DNA of 64,000 nucleotides from Lysobacterales bacterium (GCA_021648125.1 JAKITK010000004.1:39720-103719), one strand, 5' to 3'. Shown: positions 47,841-57,935, counted from the first letter of the stretch. Program-made: numbers and translations. Notes: a model not told the origin generated them from the sequence alone.

Positions 47841-48191
47841 TTAACCCGGTGTCGCATTTTGTTTTGAAACTTTTAATGCATCTGCCCGCTTAATGATTTT
47901 TGCAGCAGTGCTGCCATCCAGACTTTTGCGAAAATCTTCAAGTGATGAATACTGGGTTGAATTCATGTTGAGGTAATTAATCGCTCGTTTTAGTTGCTGA
48001 TATTGAGAAGCAGTTATCTGGTCTTCAAGCGCCTTCATCGACTCTTGGTAAATTGGGCTACTGGCACTTGAAAAAGGTGCGTCCATCCCGGTCGGTTCGC
48101 TACAGGCCGACAATAAAATTACTAACACTGCTACCAAAAGTAGCTGCGTTATATTCTTGATTCCCTTACTTAAACTATGTGTGGTTATCAT
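47841..48191 (-). CDS. small lipoprotein (DUF6694-like)
   Basis: The 116-residue product has a signal peptide with the lipobox LLSAC (Cys about 31) followed by a short Ser-rich linker. The folded part contains SMKALEDQITASQYQQLKRAINYLNMN and a conserved-looking DFRKSLDGSTAAKIIKRADAL helix. It resembles the DUF6694 lipoproteins, whose function is unknown. It lies 28 bp upstream of the MFS-acyltransferase gene on the same strand. Confidence 0.7.
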   Translation of the reverse strand: MITTHSLSKGIKNITQLLLVAVLVILLSACSEPTGMDAPFSSASSPIYQESMKALEDQITASQYQQLKRAINYLNMNSTQYSSLEDFRKSLDGSTAAKIIKRADALKVSKQNATPG

Positions 48192-48303
48192 GCCCCGCTC
48201 CCATACGGTAAGCAGATCATATCAGTAATCACTGTCCTCTAGCAACTGTATACGGTTTTAGCACACATCCAAAGTTGTGCCAACCCAAACAAATCGTTCT
48301 GTG

Positions 48304-49581
48304 TCAGCCTGCCAATTTGGTCAGTACTCCGGCTATTGTGGCTGTCATTAAGGTCACCAGCGTACCACCGAGAACTGCACGCAAACCATAGCGCGCCAGG
48401 TCAGCACGCCGCTCCGGAGCCAAGCCGCCGATGCCACCAATTTGAATGGCAATCGATGAAAAATTCGCAAAACCACATAAAGCATAAGTGGAAATCAGCA
48501 CTGCATGATCGCTCATCGTAGACTGGATTTCTTTGAGGTGCGCGTAAGCGACGAATTCGTTGGCAACCACTTTTTCACCAATCAAGCTGCCAACAGTGGC
48601 TGCATCCTGCCAGGGTACGCCTATCACCCAGGCAATAGGTGCTAGCAACATCCCTAGCATCCACGAAAGGCTCAGTGGTTGACCCGTCATCTCTGCAATA
48701 CCTGAGACCTCTCCCAGCCAGCCCAGCGGATAGTCAACCATTGCGATCAAGGCGAGGAAAGCCATCAGCATGCCACCAACATTCAACGCCAGCTTGACCC
48801 CATCCGATGCTCCATTAGCGGCGGCTTCAATCACATTGGTTGCGGTTTTTTCCACATGCACGCGAATTTCACCCCGGGTAACACTCTCTTCGGTTTCCGG
48901 AATCAAAATTTTCGCCATCACAATAGTTGCCGGTGCCGCCATGATGCTGGCGGAAAGCAAATGTTTGGCAAAATATAATCGCTGGGCTTCATCACCACCG
49001 CCCAACATGGCAACATAGGCTGCCAGCACGCCACCGGCAATCGTTGCCATACCGCCAACCATCATGGTTAACAGTTCCGATTGGGTCATTTTGGCAATAT
49101 AAGGCCGCACTACTAATGGTGCTTCAGTCTGGCCGACAAAAACATTGGCGGCGATAGACAGGGATTCGGAACCTGAAACCTTCATGGTTTTATACATGAT
49201 CCAGGCCATGCCTTTTACCACTTTTTGCATAAATCCGATATGGTAGAGTACCGCCATTAAAGAGGCGAAAAAGATAATCGTAGGTAATACCTGGAAGGCA
49301 AAAATAAACCCAAGGTTGCCATCATAACGGGCAAGGTCGCCAAAAATAAACTCAGCGCCCTTCATGGAGAAACCCAGCACGGTGACAAACACTCTGGAAA
49401 TAGTCTCAAACACCGCCCGACCGGTTTCGGTAAGGATAACAATCAGCGCGAAAATCAATTGCAGTGATAAGCCAGCGGCCACCAGGCGCCAGTCAATTTT
49501 TCTGCGATTATTAGAAAAGGCCACCCCTATGCTGAGAAGCACTGCCAGGCCAAACAGTCCAAAACCTATGCTTCCGAGCAT
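48304..49581 (-). CDS. nupC: NupC-type concentrative nucleoside transporter
   Basis: The 425-residue protein has about ten helices, the FVGQTEAPLVVRPYI motif of the CNT family nucleoside site, and GEKVVANEFVAY and LCGFANFSSIAIQIGGIGGLAPERR near the C-terminus. It imports nucleosides with H+ or Na+. It stands as a single gene with about 110 bp of non-coding DNA on each side. Confidence 0.94.
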   Translation of the reverse strand: MLGSIGFGLFGLAVLLSIGVAFSNNRRKIDWRLVAAGLSLQLIFALIVILTETGRAVFETISRVFVTVLGFSMKGAEFIFGDLARYDGNLGFIFAFQVLPTIIFFASLMAVLYHIGFMQKVVKGMAWIMYKTMKVSGSESLSIAANVFVGQTEAPLVVRPYIAKMTQSELLTMMVGGMATIAGGVLAAYVAMLGGGDEAQRLYFAKHLLSASIMAAPATIVMAKILIPETEESVTRGEIRVHVEKTATNVIEAAANGASDGVKLALNVGGMLMAFLALIAMVDYPLGWLGEVSGIAEMTGQPLSLSWMLGMLLAPIAWVIGVPWQDAATVGSLIGEKVVANEFVAYAHLKEIQSTMSDHAVLISTYALCGFANFSSIAIQIGGIGGLAPERRADLARYGLRAVLGGTLVTLMTATIAGVLTKLAG

Positions 49582-49717
49582 ATTTTATTCTCCGGATCGT
49601 TGTTGTTTTCAGGCATTCTACAGGTTGCAGGCAGCCTCGTCATATCTACAGAATGATTTTTCTAGATAATACCCTGCGAAACAAGCCCTGAGTCAAACAA
49701 TAAATACCAACTGGCAT

Positions 49718-51076
49718 TCAAATTTTAATCTTTTCCCACTCACCCCGATGCCAAGTAATAATAAACATTATTGCCTGTGCTAGGCGGTAAATTGCCTGAA
49801 TTAACCATACTCCGAGAAGACCATAACCGAGGATAGGCCCTACTAACCATGCTAGCGGCAGGAAGAATAACCACTGCCCGATAATTGAAATTCGCATTGG
49901 AGTCATGGTGTCACCTGCACCTAGCAATGCACTCATCAGTGCCATACCCATCAAATCAATCGCAATAATAGCTGCACTGATCATCAAAGGTATGTAGGCA
50001 AGTTCAAGAGTTTCCGGGTTGGTTAAAAAGATACCTAAAAACGGATGACCTATTAATACTAGTATCAGCATCACGACAGCCCCGTAAATTCCGGTCACTA
50101 TTGCGCCATTCCAACCCCAGCGACGGGCATCAGCTAGATCATTTCGACCCAAAGCATTGCCCACAAGCGTTGAGGTCGCCATGCCCAAACCCATTGCGGG
50201 TAATAGCGATACCAACATAATATTCATCAGCACATTACCGGCTGCAACTTCCGGCGTGCCAATCCGCCCGAGGATATACAAGAGCATGACCAAGCCTGCA
50301 GAGAACATCAACTGCTGGAAGGAATTGGGCAAAGAGAGTTTTATTTGCTGCCAAAGTGTATCCCGACTCGGCAAGCGATGCAGGAAACCATGCTGATGGG
50401 CAACGCGCCAAGCGATAACAAAATACATCAGGGTTCCGATCACCAGTGATATGCTGGTAGCCATAGCAGCCCCGGTAACACCATAAACTGGTGAGCCTAA
50501 GTTACCGAAAATAAGCACCCAGTTAAGCGTTACATTGATGATATGCATGGTCACAATCGTCATCAAGTAATAGCGGGTCATGTGCACTGCACTGAGATAA
50601 CCGCGAAAACAGAAGTTCATGCCGATGGCCACCATAGCCAGCAAGCGAATTTGCAAATAAGGTGTCGCAGATTCCACTACAGCAGGATCAGGTGTCAAAA
50701 TTGACATAATCCACGGGGCCGCCTGATAGAAAGCCAAACTCAACGGCACTCCCAACAAGATCGACAACATTAACCCGCCGTTCAAGGGTACTGCAGCCTC
50801 TGACTCACGCCCCTCTCCCAGGCGCCTAGCTGATAAAGCCTGCACACCTGCCGCAAGGCCTAGAACAATCGCCGCTGCCATAAAACTGGCAAAGCCGCCA
50901 TACCCGGCGGCGGCCAAAGCCACATCACCAAGATGGCCAACCATGGCGGTATCTACAAGGTTCAGGATATTTTGCGAAAGCATGCCACCGATAATTGGTA
51001 GGGCAATCGCAAGTATGGTTTGTCGCCGGCCTTTATCCGGGGTTAGTTCCCGCAGTTTTGCTAGAGTAACAATCAC
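49718..51076 (-). CDS. MATE-family efflux transporter
   Basis: The 452-residue protein has twelve hydrophobic helices in two homologous halves. The first half carries [33 protein letters not shown], and the second [19 protein letters not shown], both typical of the NorM/DinF group. It exports cationic drugs or metabolites with Na+ or H+. Its start overlaps the prfC stop by four bases, an unusual pairing suggesting co-translation. Confidence 0.93.
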   Translation of the reverse strand: MIVTLAKLRELTPDKGRRQTILAIALPIIGGMLSQNILNLVDTAMVGHLGDVALAAAGYGGFASFMAAAIVLGLAAGVQALSARRLGEGRESEAAVPLNGGLMLSILLGVPLSLAFYQAAPWIMSILTPDPAVVESATPYLQIRLLAMVAIGMNFCFRGYLSAVHMTRYYLMTIVTMHIINVTLNWVLIFGNLGSPVYGVTGAAMATSISLVIGTLMYFVIAWRVAHQHGFLHRLPSRDTLWQQIKLSLPNSFQQLMFSAGLVMLLYILGRIGTPEVAAGNVLMNIMLVSLLPAMGLGMATSTLVGNALGRNDLADARRWGWNGAIVTGIYGAVVMLILVLIGHPFLGIFLTNPETLELAYIPLMISAAIIAIDLMGMALMSALLGAGDTMTPMRISIIGQWLFFLPLAWLVGPILGYGLLGVWLIQAIYRLAQAIMFIITWHRGEWEKIKI

Positions 51077-52683
51077 GCGAAGAGTAAATTCTCGCGGGTA
51101 TCTGCAAATACAATATCCGGCCAGCGTTCCACAGTTAACTGTAAATTTATTCGACTGGGGGCAAGATAAACCAGCTGACCTGCACTGTCATTTGCCAGAT
51201 TCACCTGTAGCTGACGGCTAAAATCCGCCAACATCTTGCTGTCTTCACAGCTGACCCAGCGCGCGGCCTGTACATTAACCTGCTCGAAAGCAGCATCCAC
51301 TTTGTACTCATGTTGTAAGCGATAGGCCACCACTTCAAACTGCAGCACCCCAATAGCGCCCAGCACCAGGTCATTGCCCATCATGGGTTTGAAAAACTGG
51401 GTTGCGCCCTCTTCAGATAATTGCTCCAATCCCTTCTGCAATTGTTTCAAACGCAAAGGATCTTTTAATTGTGCCCGCCGAAACAGTTCCGGTGCAAAAT
51501 TGGGAATGCCGGTAAACTGTAGCTTTTCTCCTTCACTAAAAGTATCGCCAATGGCGATTGTGCCGTGGTTATGCAAGCCGACAATATCTCCGGGATAAGC
51601 CTTCTCAACCGCGCCGCGAGTGGCGGCCATAAAGGTTAAGGCATTAGTGACCCGGACTTGTTTACCCAGGCGCACATGGTGGAGTTTTTTGTTTTTATCA
51701 AACTCACCCGAACAAATTCGCATAAATGCAATTCTATCCCGATGTGCAGGATCCATATTCGCCTGAATTTTAAATACAAAGCCGGTCAGGGCTTTTTCTT
51801 TGGGTGCAACCTCGCGTCCCGTAGTTGCCCTAGATAAGGGCGGTGGTGCAAATTCAACAAAAGCATCTAACAGCGGCGTTACCCCGAAATTATTGATCGC
51901 CGAACCAAAGAACACCGGGGTTTGTTCACCGTTTAGATAAGCCTCAATATTGAAAGCTTCTGATGCACCTACCACTAACTCCAGTTCCTCGCGCAACTCG
52001 GTGACAGCATCGCCGAGCAACTCATCCAGCTGCGGATTATCCAACCCTTCAATAATTGTAGCCTGCTGGGTTTCATAATTTTTACTATGTTCATACAGGT
52101 GTACAGCGTCATCGAGCACATGATAAACACCGCGCAGGCGAGAACCCATGCCGATGGGCCAGGTAATGGGCGTGCAACGGATTTTTAAAACCGATTCCAC
52201 TTCATCCAGCAGCTCAATAGGATCCCTGCCCTCACGGTCGAGTTTATTAATAAATGTCATTATCGGCGTATTACGCAGACGACAGACATCCATCAGTTTC
52301 ACCGTTCTTTCTTCAACACCCTTGGCGCAGTCAATTACCATCAAGGCAGAGTCAACTGCCGTCAGCGTGCGGTAAGTGTCTTCGGAAAAGTCGGCATGGC
52401 CAGGTGTATCAAGGAGATTAACAATACGCTCTTTATATTCGAATTGCATTACTGATGAGGTTACTGAAATACCCCGCTCTTTCTCCATCGCCATCCAGTC
52501 GGAAGTGGCGTGACGCACAGCCTGCTTGGATTTAACCGCACCCGCCATCTTGATTGCACCGCCGAACAGAAGCAGTTTTTCGGTGATGGTGGTTTTACCC
52601 GCATCGGGGTGAGAGATAATTGCGAAAGTCCGCCTACGGTCAACTTCCTGCTGCAACTTCTCATTTAATTGGGGCTTGCTCAT
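51073..52683 (-). CDS. prfC: peptide chain release factor 3
   Basis: RF3 is the GTPase that recycles RF1/RF2 after termination. The 536-residue protein has [20 protein letters not shown] as G1, [13 protein letters not shown] as switch [16 protein letters not shown] as G3 and [13 protein letters not shown] as G4. Domains II and III follow with the [18 protein letters not shown] stretch. Length is like E. coli (529). Upstream of its start the conserved region ends and the accessory stretch begins. Confidence 0.96.
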   Translation of the reverse strand: MSKPQLNEKLQQEVDRRRTFAIISHPDAGKTTITEKLLLFGGAIKMAGAVKSKQAVRHATSDWMAMEKERGISVTSSVMQFEYKERIVNLLDTPGHADFSEDTYRTLTAVDSALMVIDCAKGVEERTVKLMDVCRLRNTPIMTFINKLDREGRDPIELLDEVESVLKIRCTPITWPIGMGSRLRGVYHVLDDAVHLYEHSKNYETQQATIIEGLDNPQLDELLGDAVTELREELELVVGASEAFNIEAYLNGEQTPVFFGSAINNFGVTPLLDAFVEFAPPPLSRATTGREVAPKEKALTGFVFKIQANMDPAHRDRIAFMRICSGEFDKNKKLHHVRLGKQVRVTNALTFMAATRGAVEKAYPGDIVGLHNHGTIAIGDTFSEGEKLQFTGIPNFAPELFRRAQLKDPLRLKQLQKGLEQLSEEGATQFFKPMMGNDLVLGAIGVLQFEVVAYRLQHEYKVDAAFEQVNVQAARWVSCEDSKMLADFSRQLQVNLANDSAGQLVYLAPSRINLQLTVERWPDIVFADTRENLLFA

Positions 52684-52766
52684 TAAGGCGTGTTCCTGAA
52701 ATATCTGATGGCAGCGAGATTGCCGAAGGAGGTAATACTAACAGAACCCCCACCCTTGGTTGAGGC

Positions 52767-52799
52767 AGTTCATCGTGTTTGTTAGTAGTTCATCGTGTT
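52767..52799 (+). repeat. short direct repeat at the border of the accessory region
   Basis: AGTTCATCGTGTT occurs twice with a 20-bp period (52767-52779, 52787-52799), just upstream of the ABC-transporter remnant. It may mark a recombination junction. Confidence 0.5.
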
Positions 52800-52825
52800 A
52801 ATCTTTGCGTATCGATAGCCTGGCT

Positions 52826-53136
52826 GCAAGGAATAGAAGAAATAGTGGGCAGACCCGAATGGCACTTTACGCGACGCACCTGTTTTGCTCCTGGACGAGG
52901 CCACTTCAGCCCTTGACGCGGAAAGCGAGCGGAGCGTACAAAATGCCTTCGCCGCCCTGTCCAAAGACCGAACCACATTGGTCATAGCCCACCGCCTTAC
53001 GACCGTTAAAAAAGCCGACCGGATCACCGTCCTGGAAGACGGGAAGATCGTAGACCAAGGCACCCACAACGAGTTGGTCAAACGAGATGGTCTCTACGCC
53101 AGACTGGCCGAGTTACAGTTCAATCTGGAAGGCTGA
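52826..53136 (+). pseudogene. remnant of an MsbA-like ABC transporter (ATP-binding end)
   Basis: Only the last part of an ABC ATPase is left. From 52826 one frame reads a worn signature motif ([13 protein letters not shown], compare LSGGQRQRMAL). A frame change at about 52865 then leads into [20 protein letters not shown] (Walker B and D-loop) and [21 protein letters not shown] with the H-loop, ending normally at a stop. Walker A and the membrane domain are gone. The best relatives appear to be lipid A/multidrug exporters. It is a relic of a gene once at this site or carried in. Confidence 0.8.
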
Positions 53137-53602
53137 ACCAACGCAAATGCTCCGGGGTTGTGTCTAGAATACAGCATCCGAGTTTGGAGCAGATTTTCGG
53201 TTTTACACTAGCATATTGGTTGGCAAGTTGCATGAGCTTTACTAGGCTGTAAGACGTAGATTTCCTAGACAATTCTTGACCCGGCTCAGTTAAATTGTTG
53301 AGGGGCAATATGCCAGCATCCACATGTGCCCATACACCTGTCGTGCTATCAAAACCGTAATAGGACAGTGCCATTTTGGTCTGCCCCCTATTCTTGTTTT
53401 CCCATAAAATGACTGTTTTATGTAATCGGTAGCAGAAAAGATGTGGGAAATTTTCTATTTTGGTGTAGGATATCCACTTTGGGTGTGCCTGTCCTGCTTT
53501 ATCATTCTTTACTGGCAGACAAATATCGGAAACGGTTAATGAGCATTTCATATTCTTTTTCTTTATGGTTCCATCAATGGCATTACTACTGATGAAAGTC
53601 AA
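53120..53602 (-). CDS. doubtful reading frame of unknown nature
   Basis: A 160-codon open frame lies opposite the end of the ABC remnant and the start of the FG-GAP remnant. Its product has no recognisable domain, a Cys-rich middle and odd composition. An internal start ([13 protein letters not shown]) would give 84 residues that look a little more protein-like. It may be a fragment of a mobile-element gene or chance. No other gene is visible over 53137-53542. Confidence 0.2.
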   Translation of the reverse strand: MTFISSNAIDGTIKKKNMKCSLTVSDICLPVKNDKAGQAHPKWISYTKIENFPHLFCYRLHKTVILWENKNRGQTKMALSYYGFDSTTGVWAHVDAGILPLNNLTEPGQELSRKSTSYSLVKLMQLANQYASVKPKICSKLGCCILDTTPEHLRWFSLPD

Positions 53603-53815
53603 TACGAAACAAATATTAATCTTCTTGGTGTCACTATTTCAGATGAAATGGGCTACGCAATGACAATTGCTGACTTTGGCAATGGTAAAGAATTAGCTGT
53701 TGGTATTCCAGACGATAACTCTAGTGATGATGGTGATGGTGATGGTGATGGTGATAACGATGCTGGGTCAGTTGAAGTCTTTGGGTTTAGGAAACCTGAG
53801 TTAATAGTTTGCTGA
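53543..53815 (+). pseudogene. C-terminal remnant of an FG-GAP repeat protein
   Basis: An open frame of about 90 codons without its own start encodes GYAMTIADFGNGKELAVGIP followed by an Asp/Gly run of the DGDGDGDGD type and then SVEVFGFRK. This is one integrin-like FG-GAP repeat with its Ca2+-binding loop, as found in large secreted or surface beta-propeller proteins. All earlier repeats are missing upstream. The Asp/Gly run is encoded by a GATGGT microsatellite (four near-perfect units, about 53728-53757). Confidence 0.65.
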
Positions 53816-53889
53816 TGATTTTGAAAGTCCATAACCACCGACATGGTCAATTTTTTGCTGACACAACTAATTGCCAGAGCACTTTATTG

Positions 53890-54846
53890 ATGGGAAAACA
53901 CACTATTAAGAGAACTCTGTTACTGGGCTTTTGTTTATTTCTTTTTAGTTCCTGCCTTTATGCTAAAAAGCATACTAATGATTTGGTTCTATCTGGGTCA
54001 GATGAAATCATATTTTTTGATGGTTTCGAATCATTACCTTTGGGAGCTGACCCAAGTATTCTGCTTGAAAATGCGAAAATGAGTTTTATTTCCAACAGTT
54101 ACATGGGTGCCTGGGGTGGTCTTAATAATTACCTAGAGTTAGCAGTAAATGCATCACCCATAACGGTTACTCTCAACACATTGCCAGCAAGATTGAGTAA
54201 TGGAGGCTGGTATTGGGGGATGGGTTTAGGGTCAATGACATCAGCCTTGGACAGGGTAGAGGCAGAAGGTGATTATGACAGCTGTATTTTTCTAGATGGA
54301 CCCTTGCAAACTATGCGTGCATTCGCTGACCGCTTATTCGCGGCCTGTGATCAGGTTGTGTTATTTGCTGATGCTGGTGGGCACAACCCAGTGACATTAG
54401 GAGCTAACCATTTTAATGCAACCAATACCACATTAACAAATGCACGAACTATGGAGGCAGAATATCCGAACTTATTGGTTATTCCAACAGCTCTGATTTT
54501 TTATGATTTAACCATTAATCCACCGCTAGCAACTCCCAGAATTGACTATCTTTATGGTAACAACAACATCCACCAAAATGGTCTTGGTACATTAATAAAT
54601 GCTTTTAGCATGTATGCAGTGTTGTCATCTCGATCTCCAGTTGGACTTGAATTTGAATATGATCAGCCAGCAACCCCAAGCAGAAAGTTTTTTTTCAATG
54701 ACACCGTCTTAATTGGGTATCCGTTTCCTAGTGATGCACCTGAGGATTTTATTGTCTTCGATGAGGCAACACGCAACGCCTTTCAACAACGAATTATACA
54801 GCTGTTAATACAATGGCAAAATTCGACAACAATTTTTGATTTATAG
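53890..54846 (+). CDS. secreted protein, possible SGNH-hydrolase fold
   Basis: The ATG at 53890 gives 318 residues. The start MGKHTIKRTLLLGFCLFLFS is a signal peptide; the following SCLYA could be a weak lipobox. After a linker with IIFFDGFES comes MSFISNSYMGAWGGLNNYLEL, similar to block I of SGNH hydrolases (GNSY, here SNSY). The late NNIHQNGLGTLINAFSMYAVL resembles the block V His motif. If right, Ser of SNSY is the nucleophile. The fit is weak and no family is certain. The next gene starts two bases after its stop, so the two probably act together outside the cytoplasm. Confidence 0.7.
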   Translation: MGKHTIKRTLLLGFCLFLFSSCLYAKKHTNDLVLSGSDEIIFFDGFESLPLGADPSILLENAKMSFISNSYMGAWGGLNNYLELAVNASPITVTLNTLPARLSNGGWYWGMGLGSMTSALDRVEAEGDYDSCIFLDGPLQTMRAFADRLFAACDQVVLFADAGGHNPVTLGANHFNATNTTLTNARTMEAEYPNLLVIPTALIFYDLTINPPLATPRIDYLYGNNNIHQNGLGTLINAFSMYAVLSSRSPVGLEFEYDQPATPSRKFFFNDTVLIGYPFPSDAPEDFIVFDEATRNAFQQRIIQLLIQWQNSTTIFDL

Positions 54847-54848
54847 AT

Positions 54849-55799
54849 ATGGAAAAATTTCTAATATACGTACAGTTGTTATTGATTTTTGCTACAGAGC
54901 CAGTACTTGGCGTGTATAAACAAAGTGATAATGGTGGTTTTACTCAGTCCACAAACATAACGAGCAATGGTACCGCCTTTACTAGTGTTCTTGATTTGCC
55001 GTATGATGATAAAAATCCATCCATGCTTACATCGCTAGATATACATAGACCTGCTACAAATAATACTCTGCCAATTGTGTTTTTCATCCATGGCGGAGGC
55101 TGGGGTGCAGGTGATAAAGGAGGCTTGGCACATATTAATAAACGAAATTTTTTTATTGATAATGGCTTTGTTTTTGTTTCAACCAACTACAGACTTGCTC
55201 CTGATGTTGCTTTTCCGATATACCCACAAGATGTTGCCAAGGCATTTGTGAAAATTGTTGATACCGTTGCTGATTATAATGGCAATATCAATGAAATTTT
55301 TATTCTGGGACATTCTGCGGGAGCACATTTGGGAGCGTTAATCTCTGTAGACCAAAGCTACTTAAATACGTTTGGGAACTATGCGGAATTTATCAAAGGA
55401 ATTGTACTACTTGATGGCGCTGGATACGATATACCCTATATTGTTGACTATAGTATTCAGGCTGGAAATCAGCCACTTTTGGATGTTTATTATACTGCCT
55501 TCGGTCAAAATAATGTTTTATGGGAAAATGCATCACCAATATCACATATTGATGCCATAGGAGTGCCGCCATTTCAGCTTTTCTATGTGAATACCCACAT
55601 TCTTAGCTCCTTAACATCAGCAAGGTTGTATCAGCAATTTATAGACAATAATCACAATGCACAGCGAATTGCTGTATTTAACTCATCACATGCATTAATC
55701 AACAGGAATTTTGGCGCTAATGGCGACGAAGTCGCTCCACAGGCGTTAGCCTTTATTAACTCAATTCGAGACGTTATTTTTGTTAATGGCTTTGAATGA
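54849..55799 (+). CDS. secreted alpha/beta hydrolase (HSL/feruloyl-esterase-like)
   Basis: The 316-residue protein has a signal-like N-terminus (FLIYVQLLLIFATEPVLG), the oxyanion motif IVFFIHGGGWGAGDKGG, STNYRLAP, the nucleophile elbow ILGHSAGAHLGALIS, and a His near the end (NSSHALI). These mark the hormone-sensitive-lipase/BD-FAE group acting on short esters, for example acetyl or feruloyl esters on polysaccharides. It ends exactly in VIFVNGFE, echoing IIFFDGFE near the start of the preceding protein. Low-GC codon use differs from the core genes. Confidence 0.85.
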   Translation: MEKFLIYVQLLLIFATEPVLGVYKQSDNGGFTQSTNITSNGTAFTSVLDLPYDDKNPSMLTSLDIHRPATNNTLPIVFFIHGGGWGAGDKGGLAHINKRNFFIDNGFVFVSTNYRLAPDVAFPIYPQDVAKAFVKIVDTVADYNGNINEIFILGHSAGAHLGALISVDQSYLNTFGNYAEFIKGIVLLDGAGYDIPYIVDYSIQAGNQPLLDVYYTAFGQNNVLWENASPISHIDAIGVPPFQLFYVNTHILSSLTSARLYQQFIDNNHNAQRIAVFNSSHALINRNFGANGDEVAPQALAFINSIRDVIFVNGFE

Positions 55800-56151
55800 T
55801 AAAAATCTCTAATCAACTAAACACGCCATTAATAACAATACACAGGAAGGAGCTGCTTTTTTATTTTAGAGACATTTGATTTTAAGTTATGTCAACAAGT
55901 ACATTAATGACAAATTATGCGCGTCTTCCGCGTATAAGTGGTTTAAACGCTATATTGTCAGAAAAGTCTGAAAACTCAAAGTACGGAATGGCCATTCGCA
56001 TCAGGTTTTTAGCCAGGCTACCATGTAATTCGAGCCTATTTGAGCAGCCAGCACCAGATTCATATGCGTTTTACACCAACTCTCACGCTTGGGGCGATAG
56101 AAAACTTACCGGCCCCTTCTCGGGGTCAGTAAGCAGGTAGTTTTTCCGGGC
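55800..56151. other. non-coding AT-rich stretch with one hairpin
   Basis: No convincing gene is seen. A hairpin with CTTAC...GTAAG ends and a GGCCCC/GGGGTC core lies near 56109-56137, just before the GC-rich fragment; it lacks a T-run. Confidence 0.5.
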
Positions 56152-56287
56152 GCGTTGCTTATTCGGGCGCGAGGTGATTGCCGCGGGCAGCCGGCGTAGT
56201 TATCAACTGGTAGCCGCGCTGGCGGCCGTGACCGGATTTAATCTCTTCTATCATTTGGGCAGCAGTCAATTGTTGCCGAATGCTTAA
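56150..56287 (+). pseudogene. GC-rich gene fragment, possibly NnrS-like
   Basis: A small GC-rich island encodes LFGREVIAAGSRRSYQLVAA and then LAAVTGFNLFYHLG before a TAA. The pattern GR-x-I...SRR-x-Y...FN-L-x-x-HLG resembles part of the NnrS membrane protein family, but the match is short. Its base composition stands out from the AT-rich surroundings, so it is probably a transferred or relocated fragment. Confidence 0.35.
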
Positions 56288-56320
56288 CGAATTGCCATTT
56301 ACCTACTCACCCATACACTA

Positions 56321-56602
56321 CTATTGCTGGTCATCATTATTGCCGATCGGCCTGGCATTTATCCGGTCAAAGGTTTCCATATTCTTGAGAGTAGCTTTCT
56401 GCTCGTCTAACGCTGTGCTGCTGCTAATAGTGTCTGCTGCTGCAAGATCAATTATTTCCTGCCTACGAATAGCTTTCTGTTCAAATATTTCTACCTGCTC
56501 CTGGTAACGTGTGAAAGTCTTCTGTTCTACTTCCTGAGCTCTTAAAGCTAGAGCATTTAAATAACGCTCTGCTGAGATCATTAAGTTTTGAAATATATTC
56601 AT
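56321..56602 (-). CDS. small coiled-coil protein of unknown function
   Basis: The 93-residue frame encodes a highly charged, Gln/Glu/Ala-rich helical product (ALALRAQEVEQKTFTRYQEQ) with heptad-like spacing over residues about 12-75 and no signal peptide. AAGG lies 14 bases before the ATG. Composition looks like that of a real protein, but no family is recognised. Confidence 0.45.
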   Translation of the reverse strand: MNIFQNLMISAERYLNALALRAQEVEQKTFTRYQEQVEIFEQKAIRRQEIIDLAAADTISSSTALDEQKATLKNMETFDRINARPIGNNDDQQ

Positions 56603-57241
56603 AGCATGTATACCTTGATTGATTAAATTACAGTTTTCTACAAGACTTCTGTATAGGCTGGATGGCTTCCTTAATACCTCCTACATCAATGGATAGTTAG
56701 CACTGTTATACAATTGCACATGGTAGCTATGGATTAGGCTTTGACGCACATGAACACGGAGCCTCCCCTTCGTGGGCTGCACTGATCCAAGTAAAACCAT
56801 ATCCACCAAGCAAACTGTAAGATCATCGCAATTAATACAGGTATATCAAATATTCCTTTATGTTGAAAATTTAGAGAGTTGATAATATCGAGTATGGGTA
56901 GCATTAACTTGACTTAACCAGCCAATAACTTGACTCATTAATTAAATAATTAAAGAAATTTAGCTTTTACTTACGGGTGCAGTGACTTCGCACATAAGCT
57001 ATTACAAGAGAAAGCAGACCACTCGTTGGTATTTACCCCACATCAAAGCAATTCCAACCAAAGCCATCTGGCACGGATCATCAGGCCAAACGCCGCATGG
57101 CTGTGGCTGTGGCTGTGACTCTGAGCTGGGAAATAGTTGAATCGCTCGATTTATTGGAGAACCCAAATTGTCGTGTTTGGTCAAGTCAGTTTCTAAGTAA
57201 TTAATTAGAATTAAACCTAATTTGATGACTAGGCAATAAAA
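56603..57241. other. stretch without recognisable gene
   Basis: About 640 bp of AT-rich DNA. Only short broken frames and a small GTGGCT/GGCTGT microsatellite (about 57097-57118) are seen. No RNA gene or terminator stands out. Confidence 0.5.
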
Positions 57242-57310
57242 ATGAAAAAAGTATTAATAATTACAGCTATTTTATCTCTTGGAACTACTGGTTGTGCAAT
57301 GACTTCGTAA

Positions 57311-57488
57311 CACAATAATAAGGACAGGCGTCAAATAACAATAATGCAGAACAATAATGCAGAACAATAATGCAGGACAGGCGCAATAATGCACAGAACA
57401 ATAATGCAGGACAGGCGCAATAATGCAGCAATAATGCAAATAATGCAGGACAGGCAAATAATGCAGCAAATAATGCAGGACAGGCGCA
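57311..57488 (+). repeat. degenerate AATAATGCA(GGACAGGCG) repeat array
   Basis: About ten to twelve copies of AATAATGCA occur, many followed by GGACAGGC(G), with variable spacers (AGAAC, CAGCA). Units are head to tail but irregular in length, as in slippage-prone coding repeats. Confidence 0.85.
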
Positions 57489-57673
57489 TTTTAAAACAAT
57501 TCCCGTTTTTGCCACGAGAGAAAATCTCACATTACCGATAATAGTCCGGGTAAAATTACTTGGTTTTTATCAATAATGCAGGACAGGCGCATTTTAAAAC
57601 AATTCCCGTTTTTGCCACGAGAGAAAATCTCACATTACCGATAATAGTCCGGGTAAAATTACTTGGTTTTTAT
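57469..57673 (+). repeat. perfect 103-bp tandem duplication
   Basis: Positions 57469-57570 and 57572-57673 are identical over 102 bp and separated by one base. The copies begin with the last AATAATGCAGGACAGGCG unit and end with GGTTTTTAT. Perfect identity points to a very recent event. Confidence 0.95.
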
Positions 57674-57766
57674 GAAAAACATCTGTATTACCCGACACAG
57701 GTGTCAGGGTCTGGAGGAGCTTCATGTGGGCATCCCATAGGGTACCCCATAGACAGCATTCGGTAG

Positions 57767-57935
57767 AGGCATTCCCAGGGCGTAAGCAAAACCACCGGAG
57801 CAGATTTAGTTCAGTATCCGTAACCTTCGGAAAAAGCTGCTAAGTAGCAAGAATGGCAAACGCACAAACATTGCACTAAACTAAGAACCAGTTCAACGCA
57901 CAAAGAGGGGTTCCGGTGGCAATAGACACACCGTC
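57767..57935. other. stretch without recognisable gene
   Basis: Between the lipoprotein remnant and the attC-like site the sequence is less AT-rich, with no open frame of interest. It could be the worn end of another cassette or insertion sequence. Confidence 0.4.

Larger units (their letters stand above)
57242..57766 (+). pseudogene. decaying lipoprotein gene with NNAGQA repeats
   Basis: The first 22 codons encode MKKVLIITAILSLGTTGCAM, a signal peptide with lipobox TTGC, then a TAA. Directly after it, DNA units AATAATGCAGGACAGGCG (coding NNAGQA) are repeated in shifting frames. They lead to a unique end, HFKTIPVFATRENLTLPIIV and further, ending at 57766. A 103-bp duplication, not a multiple of three, breaks the frame again. 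The original would have been a surface lipoprotein with an Asn/Ala/Gly/Gln repeat region; repeat slippage seems to have destroyed it. Assembly error in the repeat is an alternative. Confidence 0.6.

Noticed and set aside
53653..53850. Ser/Pro-rich minus-strand frame
   Set aside because: It is the antisense of the GATGGT microsatellite and the FG-GAP remnant.
55889..56140. 83-codon plus-strand frame after the esterase
   Set aside because: No ribosome-binding site, no family similarity, and its end runs through a hairpin; likely chance.
57272..57530. Cys/His/Leu-rich frames on the minus strand
   Set aside because: They are only the antisense reading of the lipoprotein repeat array; composition follows the repeat.
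57311..57570. CRISPR-like look of the AATAATGCA repeats
   Set aside because: Units are short, irregularly spaced and code for NNAGQA in frame; there are no unique spacers of constant length and no cas genes.
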